From contig NZ_BMRE01000006.1 in the NCBI RefSeq assembly GCF_014648475.1, positions 62,001 to 126,000 on the forward strand: a stretch of DNA of 64,000 bases, given 5' to 3'. Of the stretch, positions 40,959 through 50,166 are shown in pieces. This stretch comes from Lentzea flava (GTDB lineage Bacteria > Actinomycetota > Actinomycetes > Mycobacteriales > Pseudonocardiaceae). Position 1 is the stretch's first letter; every line of letters begins with the position of its first letter. The position numbers were made by a program, and so were the translations under genes. The notes under the pieces are model-generated. The model was not told the origin of the DNA and searched no databases. It was given only the letters and a program-made list of their open reading frames with translations.

Positions 40959-41765
40959 CTAGGGCGCGACGGCCGCCCATTCGAGCGAGATTTCGCCGAG
41001 GCGCCAACGACGCCGGTCGTCCACCACCGGCCAGCCGCGCGAGGCCAGCAGCCGCGCCGACTCCACCCACCGCGCGCGAGGCCCGAAGGGGGCGAACGGG
41101 GCCGCGGTCGCCCAGCACGCGTCCAGCTCGGCCAGCAACGCGTGCACGCGCTCGCCGGGCACGTTCTTGTGGATCAGCGCCTTGGGCAGCCGTTCGGCGA
41201 GGTCGGACGGCACCTCGATGCCGGACGGCTTGCACGCCAGCGTGAACCTCAACGGCCCTTCCGACGACAGCGTCACCCACGTGCACCGACGACCGATCTC
41301 GTCGCACGTGCCCTCGACGATCAGGCCGCCGGGAGCCATGCGCGACAGCATGGTGTCCCACGCCTCAAAGGCCTGCTCCTCGGTGTACTGGCGCAGCACG
41401 TTGAACGCGCGCAACAACACCGGCCGCGCACCGGCGAGCTCGAAGCCGCCGCGCCGGAAGTCCAGCCACGGCGGGTCGGCCACCGCCTTGCCCGCCTCGA
41501 CCCGGTCGGTGTCGATCTCCAGCCCGAGCACGCGCACGTCGGGACGCACCGTCCGCAGCCGCTGGGCCATCTCGACGGTGGTGATCGGCGACGAGCCGTA
41601 CCCGAGGTCGACCACGAGCGGATCGGCCGCGTCCAGCAGGAAGCCGGACAGCGTGCCGGTCATCCACCGGTCGACGCGCCGCAGGCGGTTCGGGTTGGTC
41701 GTGCCGCGCGTCGGCAGGCCGAGCGCACGGGCCCGGCCGGCCGCTAGCCGCGGTTTGCGAGCCAT
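40959..41765 (-). CDS. Class I SAM-dependent methyltransferase-like protein
   Basis: 268 residues. Motif I is LVVDLGYGSSPITTVEMAQRL, a DxGxGxx variant, with the acidic ribose-binding loop VLGLEIDTDRV. Then LRAFNVLRQYTEEQ and RMAPGGLIVEGTCDEIGRR follow, typical of small-molecule or RNA methyltransferases. The N-terminus is basic (ARKPRLAAGRARALG). The substrate is unknown. It overlaps the DUF2505 gene upstream by 22 bases, so the pair is an operon. Confidence 0.82.
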   Translation of the reverse strand: MARKPRLAAGRARALGLPTRGTTNPNRLRRVDRWMTGTLSGFLLDAADPLVVDLGYGSSPITTVEMAQRLRTVRPDVRVLGLEIDTDRVEAGKAVADPPWLDFRRGGFELAGARPVLLRAFNVLRQYTEEQAFEAWDTMLSRMAPGGLIVEGTCDEIGRRCTWVTLSSEGPLRFTLACKPSGIEVPSDLAERLPKALIHKNVPGERVHALLAELDACWATAAPFAPFGPRARWVESARLLASRGWPVVDDRRRWRLGEISLEWAAVAP

Positions 41766-42232
41766 TCCGACGTGAACTCGCTCTCCTTGTTCAGCAGCAC
41801 GACGACCTGCTCGGCGATCAGCTTCTCGAGCTTGCCGCCCATGAGCGGGATGCTGACCTTGACCTCCCCCGTGAGGGTGAGCTTCGAGCCGGAACCGTTG
41901 CCCGTGATGGTGAACGCACCGTCCAGCCGGCCGGGCACGCCGTTGATCGTCACCTCGACGGTGCCCGCGAGCGCAGCCCAGTTCTCGACGCGCTGGATCA
42001 CGAGGTCGCCGCCCAGCAGCGACTTGGCGATCGACGGCAGGTGCTCCGCGGGCACACCCTGCTTGAGCTGGTACGACGTCCTGGTCTCTGTGGTGGTGAA
42101 CGTCACGAGCTCGGCGTCGTTGCCGCCGATCGCGGCCAGGCGGTCACGCAGATAGGTCTCGTCGACCAACGCGCCGAAGACCTTCTCCGCCGAATGGGGT
42201 GACGTGGTGTGGTGCTCGATGCGGCGTGCCAT
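41744..42232 (-). CDS. DUF2505 (START/SRPBCC-like) protein
   Basis: 162 residues. RRIEHHTTSPHSAEKVFGALVDETYLRDRLAAIG, TYQLKQGVP-like SYQLKQGVPAEHLPSIAKSLLGG, and GEVKVSIPLMGGKLEKLIAEQ match DUF2505, a helix-grip lipid-binding-like fold. The homologue in M. tuberculosis (Rv0481c) is likewise divergent from murB. Ligand unknown. Its ATG is 25 bases from the murB start, so the two promoters must overlap. Confidence 0.85.
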   Translation of the reverse strand: MARRIEHHTTSPHSAEKVFGALVDETYLRDRLAAIGGNDAELVTFTTTETRTSYQLKQGVPAEHLPSIAKSLLGGDLVIQRVENWAALAGTVEVTINGVPGRLDGAFTITGNGSGSKLTLTGEVKVSIPLMGGKLEKLIAEQVVVLLNKESEFTSEWLANRG

Positions 42233-42257
42233 GTCGCGGAGGCTACCGTTGACGCCT

Positions 42258-43331
42258 GTGACCACCACGCAGTCCGTACCTCTGGCCGAGCGCACCACGC
42301 TCCGACTCGGTGGCCCGGCCGCGCGGTTCGTCCACGCCACGACCGCCGCTGAGCTGGTCGAAGCCGTGCGAACAGCCGACGCCGCCGCCGACGAGAAGGT
42401 CCTCGTGCTCGGCGGCGGATCGAACCTCGTGATCTCCGACAGCGGCTTCGACGGCACCGTGGTGCACGTGGCCACCAAGGGTTTCCGGCTCGACCCGCTG
42501 GGCGGCGGCATCGTCCAGTTCACCGTCGAGGCCGGCGAGGAGTGGGACGCGGTCGTCGCCGAGGCGGTCGCGCAGGGTCTCGGCGGCCTCGAGTGCCTGT
42601 CCGGCATCCCCGGCCTCAACGGCGCCACGCCGGTGCAGAACGTCGGTGCGTACGGCGTCGAGATCTCCCAGGTGCTGCAGTCGGTGGATCTTCTCGACCG
42701 GCGCAGCGGCAAGGTGCACCAGGTGCCCGCGGCCAAGCTCGGCCTCGACTACCGCACCAGCGTGCTCAAGGGCACCGACAACGCGGTCGTGCTGCGCACC
42801 AGGTTCGCGCTGACCGCCGGCGGCATGTCCGCCCCCATCCGGTACGCCGAGCTGGCGCGCGTTCTCGGTGTGGCGCAAGGTGATCGCGTTCCCGCCGACG
42901 AGGCCCGCAAGGCGGTGCTGGAGCTGCGCCGCGGCAAGGGCATGGTGCTCGACCCCGCCGACCACGACACGTGGAGCGCCGGCTCGTTCTTCACCAACCC
43001 GATCATCGACGACGCCACCTTCTCCAGCGTGCTGCTCCGCATCGCCGATCGGCTCGGCGCCGACGTCGACGTGCCGACCTATCCCGCGGGCCAGGGCTTC
43101 AAGAAGCTCTCCGCCGCGTGGCTGATCGAACGCGCCGGGTTCCGCAAGGGCCACCAGGGCCCCGGTGGCCGGGTGTCGCTGTCCAGCAAGCACACGCTGG
43201 CGCTCACCAACCGCGGCGGCGCGTCCACCGAGGACCTGCTCGACCTGGCGCGCGAGGTGCGCGACGGCGTGCGGGCGGCGTTCGGAGTGGAACTGCACCC
43301 GGAACCCGTTTTCGTAGGCGTTCAGCTCTAG
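42258..43331 (+). CDS. murB: UDP-N-acetylenolpyruvoylglucosamine reductase
   Basis: 357 residues from a GTG (42258). The FAD-binding region shows VLVLGGGSNLVISDSGFDG, LECLSGIPGLNGATPVQNVGAYGVEI and TWSAGSFFTNPII, whose Ser donates a proton to the product; KKLSAAWLIERAGF and a C-terminal Glu-containing HPEPVFVG segment follow. It reduces UDP-GlcNAc-enolpyruvate to UDP-MurNAc with NADPH in the cytoplasm, the second committed step of peptidoglycan synthesis. TACCGT at 42244-42249 could be a -10, making the transcript leaderless or nearly so. Confidence 0.95.
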   Translation: MTTTQSVPLAERTTLRLGGPAARFVHATTAAELVEAVRTADAAADEKVLVLGGGSNLVISDSGFDGTVVHVATKGFRLDPLGGGIVQFTVEAGEEWDAVVAEAVAQGLGGLECLSGIPGLNGATPVQNVGAYGVEISQVLQSVDLLDRRSGKVHQVPAAKLGLDYRTSVLKGTDNAVVLRTRFALTAGGMSAPIRYAELARVLGVAQGDRVPADEARKAVLELRRGKGMVLDPADHDTWSAGSFFTNPIIDDATFSSVLLRIADRLGADVDVPTYPAGQGFKKLSAAWLIERAGFRKGHQGPGGRVSLSSKHTLALTNRGGASTEDLLDLAREVRDGVRAAFGVELHPEPVFVGVQL

Positions 43332-43408
43332 GGCTGTTCGGGTGACTCCGTGTGACCAACCGCTACCTTGCGTGTTTCATTGACATAGGGGTTGGAACGG
43401 AGGTCGCT

Positions 43409-44422
43409 GTGAGCTACCTCGACGAGAACGCGCGAGAGGTCATCCGGCCGGTCAAGCGCATGGTCGAAGACGAGTTCCTGTCCCGGCCAGGTGTGATCGG
43501 CGTCGACATCGGCGAGAAGGTCACCGGTGGACGCCCGACGGGCCGGGCCGCGATCGTGGTCTACGTGTGCGCCAAGGGGCCCGACCATCCGCAGCAGATC
43601 CCGCCGGAGGTCAGCGGCGTCCCGACCGACGTCGTGGCGGAGTCGATCGTGCTGCACCGCGCCAGGCTGACCCGCACCGCGGACGTGGATCCCCTTGTGG
43701 CGGAACGGCATCCGGTGTTGCGAGGGGGCATCAGCATCGGTCCCGCGCGGTCGATCAGGGTCGTGCCCCCTGAGGTTCCCACCGCCGGTGAGTACGTGAT
43801 CGCCGGCACGCTCGGCGCGTTCGCGGTCACCAACGACGAGCCGCGGAAGGTGTTGGGGCTCACCACCTTCCACGTCGGCTGCGTGGACGACTCGTGGTCG
43901 GTGGGCGACGAGTTCGTGCATCCGTCCAGAGTGGACGGTGGGATGCCCGGTGCCGATCAGGTCGCGGTGCTCGACCGCGCCGCGCTCGCGGGTTCGGTGT
44001 GCGCGGCGGGGCTGCGGATGGGCAACCGGCCGTTCCGCGCGGAGGTCCTCGACATCGGCGCGATCACCGGTGCCGCGCGAGCGGTGCTCGGCTCGACGGT
44101 CCGCAAACGCGGCCGCACGACGGAACTCACGTACGGCGTGATCGCGTCGACGGACGCGACGCTGCGGCTGGACTTCGGCGACGGGCTCGGCGTCAGGACG
44201 TTGCGCGACCAGATCCGCGTGCACTCGTCCGAGCGCTTCGGCGACCACGGCGACAGCGGTGCGGTGCTCGTGGACGCCGACAACCGCGTCGTGGGCCTGT
44301 ACGTCGCCGGATCGGGCTCGACGGGGTTCGCGAACCCCATCGAGCCCGTCCTGCGTCAGCTGGACGTGGAACTGCTCACACCCGGTGTACCCGAGTCGCG
44401 GAAACCTGAGCCCGCGGCTTGA
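43409..44422 (+). CDS. Trypsin-like (chymotrypsin-fold) serine peptidase homologue, non-secreted
   Basis: 337 residues from the GTG at 43409, preferred because GGAGG lies five bases upstream. The C-terminal half has the GDHGDSGAVLVDADNRVVGLYVAG pattern of chymotrypsin-like proteases (nucleophile Ser in GDSGA) followed by FANPIEPVLRQL. A candidate His is in GLTTFHVGC and the acid may be in DQVAVLDRA. The N-terminal 100 residues (VKRMVEDEFLSRPGVIGVDIG) resemble the adaptor-like N-domain of NAL1-type proteins. There is no signal peptide. Function unknown. It overlaps the convergent SDR gene by 47 bases. Confidence 0.7.
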   Translation: MSYLDENAREVIRPVKRMVEDEFLSRPGVIGVDIGEKVTGGRPTGRAAIVVYVCAKGPDHPQQIPPEVSGVPTDVVAESIVLHRARLTRTADVDPLVAERHPVLRGGISIGPARSIRVVPPEVPTAGEYVIAGTLGAFAVTNDEPRKVLGLTTFHVGCVDDSWSVGDEFVHPSRVDGGMPGADQVAVLDRAALAGSVCAAGLRMGNRPFRAEVLDIGAITGAARAVLGSTVRKRGRTTELTYGVIASTDATLRLDFGDGLGVRTLRDQIRVHSSERFGDHGDSGAVLVDADNRVVGLYVAGSGSTGFANPIEPVLRQLDVELLTPGVPESRKPEPAA

Positions 44423-45107
44423 GCACGATCTCGTCGAGGTTCACGTGCGACGGCCGGGTGACCGCGAACGCGATCACGTCCGCCACGTCGTCGGCCGTCA
44501 GCGGCGTGAGGCCCTCGTAGACCTTGGCCGCGCGCTCGGTGTCCCCGCCGAACCGGTTGGCGGAGAAGTCCGTCTCGACCATGCCCGGCAGGATCTCGGT
44601 GATCCGCACCGGCTGGCCGAGCAGCTCGCCGCGCAACGTGCGGTGCAGCGCCGACTGCGCGTGCTTCGCGCTCGTGTAGCCGGAACCGTTGTCGTAGGCG
44701 TCCCGCGCGGCGACCGACGTCACGGACACGATGTGCCCGTCGCCGGACGCGATCAGCTTCGGGATGAACGCCTTGGTCACGAGCAGGGTGCCGAGGACGT
44801 TCGTCTCCCACATCCAGCGCCACTCCGCCGGATCACCTTCTGCCACCGGCGAAAGCCCGCGCGCGCCGCCCGCGTTGTTCACGAGCACCTTCGCCTCGGG
44901 TACCCCGTCGGCGAAGGCGGCGACGGAGGCCTCGTCGGTGACGTCCAGCTCGATGGCGGTCCCGTCGATCTCCTTCGCGATAACGTGGAGACGGTCCAGG
45001 CGACGTGCGCCGAGCACCACGTGGAAACCCTCGGCGGCGAGCCGCCGGGCGGTGGCCTCGCCGATGCCCGCGCTTGCTCCGGTCACTACTGCGACAGGTC
45101 GATTCAC
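44376..45107 (-). CDS. Short-chain dehydrogenase/reductase (SDR)
   Basis: 243 residues. Classical SDR motifs are present: TGASAGIG (NADP binding), NNAGG (NNAG), and the active-site Ser in VSVTSVAA with YTSAKHA (Y-x-x-x-K). It matches the position of M. tuberculosis Rv0484c between the transpeptidase and murB regions. Arg15 or a downstream basic residue in LGARRLDRL suggests NADPH. The substrate is unknown. Minus strand, divergent from the L,D-transpeptidase gene. Confidence 0.9.
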   Translation of the reverse strand: MNRPVAVVTGASAGIGEATARRLAAEGFHVVLGARRLDRLHVIAKEIDGTAIELDVTDEASVAAFADGVPEAKVLVNNAGGARGLSPVAEGDPAEWRWMWETNVLGTLLVTKAFIPKLIASGDGHIVSVTSVAARDAYDNGSGYTSAKHAQSALHRTLRGELLGQPVRITEILPGMVETDFSANRFGGDTERAAKVYEGLTPLTADDVADVIAFAVTRPSHVNLDEIVLKPRAQVSATRVHRV

Positions 45108-45200
45108 GGCTTCGATCGTAGGCTGCCGAACGGGGTGTGACCGACGTCACTCGCACCGTCACGTGGTCCTGCACGTCCACCATGGTGGGAGGTCGAAACC

Positions 45201-46340
45201 GTGAGAAGAACACTTGCTGCGCTGGTCGCCGGGCTGACGCTGCTGACCGGGTGCTCGAGTGTGGAGACGGGGTCGCCGAAGGCGGACAGCTCGCTGCCGT
45301 CAGCGAAGGTCACCCTGTCGCCGGTGGACGGCACCAAGGACGTTCAGGTCACCACGCCGGTCCAGGTGACCGTGGTGGACGGCAAGATCGAGTCCGTCGC
45401 GCTCAAGTCGCCGGAGGGCAAGGACGTCAAGGGCACCCTCACCGAGGACAAGTCCGGCTGGACCACCGCCGAGCCGCTGGGCTACGGCAAGACGTACACC
45501 TACTCCGGCAAGGTCGTCGGCACCGACGGCAAGCCGGTCGAGCTCAAGGGCTCGTTCACGACCGTCGCGCCCGGTTCGCAGACCCGCGCGACGCTCTGGC
45601 CGGGTGACAACCAGACCGTCGGCGTGGCGGCGCCGATCATGGTCAAGTTCGAGGCACCGGTCGAGGACAAGGCGACCGTCGAGAAGGCCCTCAAGGTCAC
45701 CAACTCGGCGAACGTCACCGGCACGTGGGCCTGGCTCAACGCCCAGGAAGTCCACTACCGGCCGGAGAAGTACTGGCCGGCGAACACGCACATCAAGGTC
45801 GAGGCCAAGCTCTACGGCGTGAACTACGGCGGCGGCGCGTTCGGCAAGGCCGACGTGACGAGCGAGTTCGACATCGGCCGCAACCAGGTCGTGAAGATCG
45901 ACAACCCGACGCACCAGCTCGTGGTGCTGCGCGACGGCCAGCAGGTCGCCTCGTACCCGGCGTCGTTCGGCAAGGACGCCGACCCCGAGCTGACCACGCC
46001 GAACGGCACGTTCGTGGTCATGTCGAAGCACGACACGTTCTCGTTCGACAACCCGCGCTACGGCTACACCAACGTCGTGAAGAAGTGGGCCGTCCGGTTC
46101 TCCAACCACGGCGAGTTCATCCACGAGAACAACGACAACGCGGGCAACATCGGCAAGGCGAACACCTCGCACGGCTGCGCGAACCTGCTGGAAGCCGACG
46201 CCAAGGCGTACTTCGACTCGGCGATGATCGGCGACCCGGTCGAGGTGACCGGCTCCATCACCACCCTGCCGCCCCAGTTCGACTGGTACGACTGGCAGAT
46301 CCCGTGGGAGCAGTGGAAGGCCAAGTCCGCCATCAAGTAG
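45201..46340 (+). CDS. L,D-transpeptidase lipoprotein (LdtMt5/LprQ-like)
   Basis: 379 residues from a GTG. The leader MRRTLAALVAGLTLLTGC has lipobox Cys18. Two Ig-like domains precede the YkuD domain. The catalytic motif is SHGCAN with Cys near residue 326, and the C-terminal segment FDWYDWQIPWEQWKAKSAI caps the domain. By synteny (after murB, before mshA) it corresponds to Rv0483. It cross-links peptidoglycan 3-3 outside the membrane. It shares layout and tail with the paralogue at 6.1-7.3 kb. Confidence 0.92.
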   Translation: MRRTLAALVAGLTLLTGCSSVETGSPKADSSLPSAKVTLSPVDGTKDVQVTTPVQVTVVDGKIESVALKSPEGKDVKGTLTEDKSGWTTAEPLGYGKTYTYSGKVVGTDGKPVELKGSFTTVAPGSQTRATLWPGDNQTVGVAAPIMVKFEAPVEDKATVEKALKVTNSANVTGTWAWLNAQEVHYRPEKYWPANTHIKVEAKLYGVNYGGGAFGKADVTSEFDIGRNQVVKIDNPTHQLVVLRDGQQVASYPASFGKDADPELTTPNGTFVVMSKHDTFSFDNPRYGYTNVVKKWAVRFSNHGEFIHENNDNAGNIGKANTSHGCANLLEADAKAYFDSAMIGDPVEVTGSITTLPPQFDWYDWQIPWEQWKAKSAIK

Positions 46341-46383
46341 GACCAGCGGGAATGCGTCCCCCGACCAGGTCGTTCGCACCTGT

Positions 46384-47148
46384 GTGCAGTTGACACACGT
46401 GACGGCGGCCGGCGGGGGACGACTGGCCGTCCGTGAGGCAGGACCGCCCGGCGCGCCACCGGTGGTGCTCATCCACGGCTGGGCGCAGACCGGAGCGGTC
46501 TGGAACCTGCCCGGCTTCCGGACGTACGCCGTCGACCTGCGCGGACACGGCGAGTCCGACGACTTTGGCGACTACCGGGACTCCACGCAATGGGCCGCGG
46601 ACCTCGACGCCGTTCTCGGCCACACCGGGCCCGCGACCGTCGTCGGGTGGTCCTACGGCGGGCTCGTGATCGCCGACTACCTCCGCGCACACGGCACCGC
46701 GAAGATCAACGCTCTGGTGTTCGTGAGCGCCATCACCGAGATCGGCCGCGGTCGCCCAGGAGGCGAGACCGGGCCCGTGATGCGCGCCGCGTTGCCCGCC
46801 GCCATCACCGACGACGAGGCGATGGCGCGGTTCTGCCGCGCCATGGCACCCGCGCTACCAGCTGAGACGGTCGGCGAACTCACAGCCGCTGCGACGTCCG
46901 TGAGCCATAAAGTGCGAGGTGAGCTGTTCCGCAGGGATGTGGGCAGCGCCGACGTGTTGACCGCGGTCGACGTGCCGACCCTGGTGGTGCACGGAACTCA
47001 AGACGAGGTGGTGGCCCCTGCCGCCGCCGAGTACTCCGCCGCCCTGATCCCCGGAGCCGAGTTGAGCCTGTATCCCGACACCGCGCACGCACCGTTCCTC
47101 GAACGGCCGGAGCAGTTCGCCGCCGACCTGAAGCGGGTGGCGCGGTGA
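46384..47148 (+). CDS. Alpha/beta hydrolase
   Basis: 254 residues. [15 protein letters not shown] carries the oxyanion HG motif, VDLRGHGES follows, the nucleophile elbow is GWSYGG (Ser near residue 91), the acid is in VHGTQDEVV and the His in DTAHAPFLE. It is a cytoplasmic esterase-like enzyme of unknown substrate. Its stop overlaps the mshA start as GTGA, so it is co-translated with mycothiol synthesis; a role linked to mycothiol is only a suggestion. Confidence 0.88.
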   Translation: MQLTHVTAAGGGRLAVREAGPPGAPPVVLIHGWAQTGAVWNLPGFRTYAVDLRGHGESDDFGDYRDSTQWAADLDAVLGHTGPATVVGWSYGGLVIADYLRAHGTAKINALVFVSAITEIGRGRPGGETGPVMRAALPAAITDDEAMARFCRAMAPALPAETVGELTAAATSVSHKVRGELFRRDVGSADVLTAVDVPTLVVHGTQDEVVAPAAAEYSAALIPGAELSLYPDTAHAPFLERPEQFAADLKRVAR

Positions 47149-48392
47149 AGCGCGTCGCGGTGCTCTCGGTCCACACGTCGCCGCTGGAGCAGCCGGGGAC
47201 GGGTGACGCGGGCGGGATGAACGTCTACATCGTGCAGACGGCCACGCGGATGGCTCAGCGCGGGGTCGAGGTGGAGATCTTCACCCGCGCCACGTCGTCG
47301 GAGCTGCCGCCGGTCGCGGAGCTCGCGCCGGGCGTGCACGTCCGGCACGTCGCGGCAGGGCCGTTCGAGGGCCTGGGCAAGGAGGAGCTGCCTGGCCAGC
47401 TCTGCGCGTTCACGGCCGGTGTCCTGCGTGCGGAGGCACGGCACGAGCCCGGCTACTACGACGCGATCCACTCGCACTACTGGCTGTCCGGGCAGGTCGG
47501 CTGGCTCGCGCGGGAACGGTGGGGCGTGCCGCTCGTGCACACCGCCCACACGCTGGCCAAGGTCAAGAACCTGGCGCTGGCCGAGGGCGACACGCCAGAA
47601 CCGCGGATGCGGGTGATCGGCGAGGAGCAGGTGGTCGGCGAGTCGGACCGGCTCGTGGCCAACACCGACATCGAGGCCAGCGAGCTGATCAAGCTCTACG
47701 ACGCGGAGCCGTCCAAGGTCGCCGTGGTGCCGCCCGGTGTCGACCTGGACAGGTTCACGCCCGGCGACCGCGCCGAGGCCCGGCACTCGTACGGCATCCC
47801 GCAGGACGCGGTCGTGCTGGCGTTCGTCGGCCGGATCCAGCCGTTGAAGGCGCCGGACGTGCTGCTGCGCGCGGCCGCCGAGATGCTGATCCGGGATCCA
47901 GGGCTGCGGTCGCGGCTGGTCGTGCTGATCGTCGGCGGGCCGTCTGGCAGCGGCACCGAGCGGCCGAAGGCGCTGGAGGAGCTGGCGGGACAGCTGGGGA
48001 TCACGGACGTGGTGCGGTTCCTGCCACCCCAGCCGGGGCCCGCGCTGGCGAAGGTCTACCGGGCGGCGGACCTGGTGGCCGTGCCGAGTCACAACGAGTC
48101 GTTCGGGCTGGTGGCGCTGGAGGCCCAGGCGTGCGGGACACCGGTGGTCGCGGCAGCGGTTGGCGGGTTGCCGGTCGCGGTCAACGACGGTGTGTCCGGG
48201 GTGCTCGTGGACGGGCACGAGCCTGGCGCGTGGGCTGCGGCGATCGGGTCCGTCGCGTTGCCGCAGCGGGAGCACCTGGCGAGCAACGCCGTGGGGCATG
48301 CGCGACGCTTCTCGTGGGACCGCACGACTGATGCCCTGCTGGCGGGGTACCAAGAGGCGGCAGACGTGTTCCGCCGGGAGGTTTTCATTTGA
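47145..48392 (+). CDS. mshA: D-inositol-3-phosphate glycosyltransferase (mycothiol synthesis)
   Basis: 415 residues, GT-B fold of family GT4. The start [27 protein letters not shown] is characteristic of MshA (the GGMNVY inositol-phosphate loop). Then [27 protein letters not shown] and the donor-binding [20 protein letters not shown] (E-x7-E) follow. It transfers GlcNAc from UDP-GlcNAc to 1L-inositol-1-phosphate, the first step of mycothiol. Coupled upstream to a hydrolase and downstream to YbjN (TTGA overlap). Confidence 0.95.
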   Translation: MKRVAVLSVHTSPLEQPGTGDAGGMNVYIVQTATRMAQRGVEVEIFTRATSSELPPVAELAPGVHVRHVAAGPFEGLGKEELPGQLCAFTAGVLRAEARHEPGYYDAIHSHYWLSGQVGWLARERWGVPLVHTAHTLAKVKNLALAEGDTPEPRMRVIGEEQVVGESDRLVANTDIEASELIKLYDAEPSKVAVVPPGVDLDRFTPGDRAEARHSYGIPQDAVVLAFVGRIQPLKAPDVLLRAAAEMLIRDPGLRSRLVVLIVGGPSGSGTERPKALEELAGQLGITDVVRFLPPQPGPALAKVYRAADLVAVPSHNESFGLVALEAQACGTPVVAAAVGGLPVAVNDGVSGVLVDGHEPGAWAAAIGSVALPQREHLASNAVGHARRFSWDRTTDALLAGYQEAADVFRREVFI

Positions 48393-48868
48393 GCGTCGAC
48401 AGCGTGATCAAGTCCTTTTTGGACGAACGCGAGCTGAAGTACGACCGCCGCGAAGAGGGCAAGTTCTTCGTGACGCTGCCGGGCACCAAGAAGCTGCAGA
48501 CCAACGTGTGGCTGGTCGAGACGGCGCACGCGCTGGTGGTCGAGGCGTTCGTGTGCCGGCGCCCCGACCAGTCGTTCGAGGAGGTCTACCGGTTCCTGCT
48601 GCGGCGAAACGCCCGGCTCTACGGCGTGCACTACACGATCGACGCCGAGGGTGACATCTACCTGGTCGGGCGGGTCGGCAAGCACGCCGTGACGCCGGAC
48701 GAGCTGGACCGCGTGCTCGGGCAGGTGCTGGAGGCCGCGGACGGCGACTTCAACCCGCTGCTCGAGATCGGGTTCGCCGACGCGATCCGCCGGGAGTGGG
48801 CGTGGCGGGTGTCGCGCGGGGAGTCGCTCGCGAACCTGCAGGCCTTCCAACATCTCGTTTCGGAATAG
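48389..48868 (+). CDS. YbjN-domain protein
   Basis: 159 residues from a TTG overlapping the mshA stop. The YbjN fold is recognised by the alternating beta strands [33 protein letters not shown] and the helix [23 protein letters not shown]. It corresponds to Rv0487 next to mshA. Family members are linked to stress response or to protein binding similar to type III secretion chaperones, without a defined reaction. Confidence 0.9.
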   Translation: MSVDSVIKSFLDERELKYDRREEGKFFVTLPGTKKLQTNVWLVETAHALVVEAFVCRRPDQSFEEVYRFLLRRNARLYGVHYTIDAEGDIYLVGRVGKHAVTPDELDRVLGQVLEAADGDFNPLLEIGFADAIRREWAWRVSRGESLANLQAFQHLVSE

Positions 48869-48906
48869 GCGGCAACCCCGGGTGTGCCCACCACCGTCAG
48901 ACGGGC

Positions 48907-49767
48907 ATGGGCAGACCAGTGCTGTGGGTGGGAGTCGCGTTGCTGGCCCTGGTTTCCGCGGGGTGCAGCAACTCGAACACGAGCGGATCGGCGGCGTACG
49001 ACGCCGCCCCTCCGCAGGCGGCGCAGAACAACGCGGCGCCGCAGGAGAAGCAGGGACAGGGGAACACACCGGCGGCCGTGCAGCCGGTGCAGCAGCAGGA
49101 ACGGCAGCTGGTCCGCACGGCGACCGTCGACCTGCGCAGCGACGACGTGCTGAAGGCCATCGGTGAGGTGAAGAACCGGGCTCAGGCAGCCGGTGGGTTC
49201 GCGGGGCAGGAGAACTCGACCAAGGAGCGCGGGACGGTGACCGTGCGCGTGCCTTCGGCCGAGTTGGACAACCTGGTGAAGAACCTCGACGGCCAGGTCG
49301 GCGAGGTCACCCGCAGCGAGGTGCGCAGCGAGGACGTCACCGACCAGCTGGTCGACGTCGAGGCGCGGATCGCGACGCAGAAGGCCAGCGTGGAACGGCT
49401 GCGGGTGCTGTTCGAGCGTGCCGGGACCACGGCGGAGATCGCGCAGATCGAGAGCGAGCTGACCAAGCGGCAGAGCGAGCTCGAGTCGATGCAGCGGCGC
49501 AGCGAGTCGTTGAAGGGCAAGGTGGCGCTGGCGACGTTGACCGTGCAGGTCAGCACCGTTCCGATCGCACCGCCCGCGCCGGTCGAAGCGGGCTTCGGGT
49601 CGGCGTTCCTCGCCGGGTGGCACGCGGTGGTCACGGTGTTCAAGGCGATCACCGTGGGAGTCGGCGCGCTGCTGCCGTTCGTGCTGGTCCTGGGGGTGCC
49701 CGCGGCCGCGGTGATCTACGTGCTGCGTCGCCGGAAGCGTGTCACTCGAACGAACGAAGCGGCATGA
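48907..49767 (+). CDS. DUF4349 lipoprotein
   Basis: 286 residues. Leader MGRPVLWVGVALLALVSAGC with lipobox Cys20. A disordered Gln/Ala/Pro linker (about residues 25-65) leads to the DUF4349 region: RQLVRTATVDLRSDDVLKAI, a coiled coil (ARIATQKASVERLRVLFERAGTTAEIAQIESELTKRQSELESMQRR), and a C-terminal helix (AVVTVFKAITVGVGALLPFVLVLGVPAAAVIYVLRRRKR) that returns to the membrane. So it is anchored at both ends, with an extracellular coiled coil. Function unknown. Confidence 0.85.
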   Translation: MGRPVLWVGVALLALVSAGCSNSNTSGSAAYDAAPPQAAQNNAAPQEKQGQGNTPAAVQPVQQQERQLVRTATVDLRSDDVLKAIGEVKNRAQAAGGFAGQENSTKERGTVTVRVPSAELDNLVKNLDGQVGEVTRSEVRSEDVTDQLVDVEARIATQKASVERLRVLFERAGTTAEIAQIESELTKRQSELESMQRRSESLKGKVALATLTVQVSTVPIAPPAPVEAGFGSAFLAGWHAVVTVFKAITVGVGALLPFVLVLGVPAAAVIYVLRRRKRVTRTNEAA

Positions 49768-50166
49768 TCAAACTCTACTGAGAGTGTGCCTTTGTGAAGC
49801 GCGGAACGGCTCGGGAGAGAGGGGGAGTCGCATCGAGCCGTCCCGCGTCAAAGGTCCCCGCTGCATGGGTCCGTGGACGGGGGGAGCCTCCGGATCCCAA
49901 GCGGGACACGCGATCCGACGGGGGATGACGAACCGCGCGAAGTGCCTCGCGCTCGTCGAGTAAGCGTGGGAGCCGACTCGCGGAGGCGCTATCAACTTCC
50001 CAGATGCATCCTTGCGTTCACAAGTGCTTGTATTACTCCATTCGAGTGTAATTAGACGCGCTAAGTAACGTATCTGTAGCGATTGAGCGGTCCTTGACCT
50101 GTTCAGTGGGCTGGATCACGATGAGCCGCACAGGCTGGGTGTTCAGCGAGTGAATGAGGTCGCCGC
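49768..50166. other. 400-base intergenic region, unusually A/T-rich in its second half
   Basis: No convincing gene. Bases 49800-49980 contain several G-rich runs and short complementary segments that might form RNA structure. Bases 50010-50095 are the most A/T-rich of the whole window and probably hold the promoter of the ligase gene. I could not match any known riboswitch. Confidence 0.35.

Noticed and set aside
49739..49963. 74-residue frame after the DUF4349 gene
   Set aside because: No ribosome site, mixed composition and overlap with the end of the DUF4349 gene; not credible as a protein.
49780..49980. Possible glycine riboswitch or 6C RNA upstream of the ligase
   Set aside because: G-rich and C-rich runs are present, but the conserved aptamer or C-loop hairpins are not.
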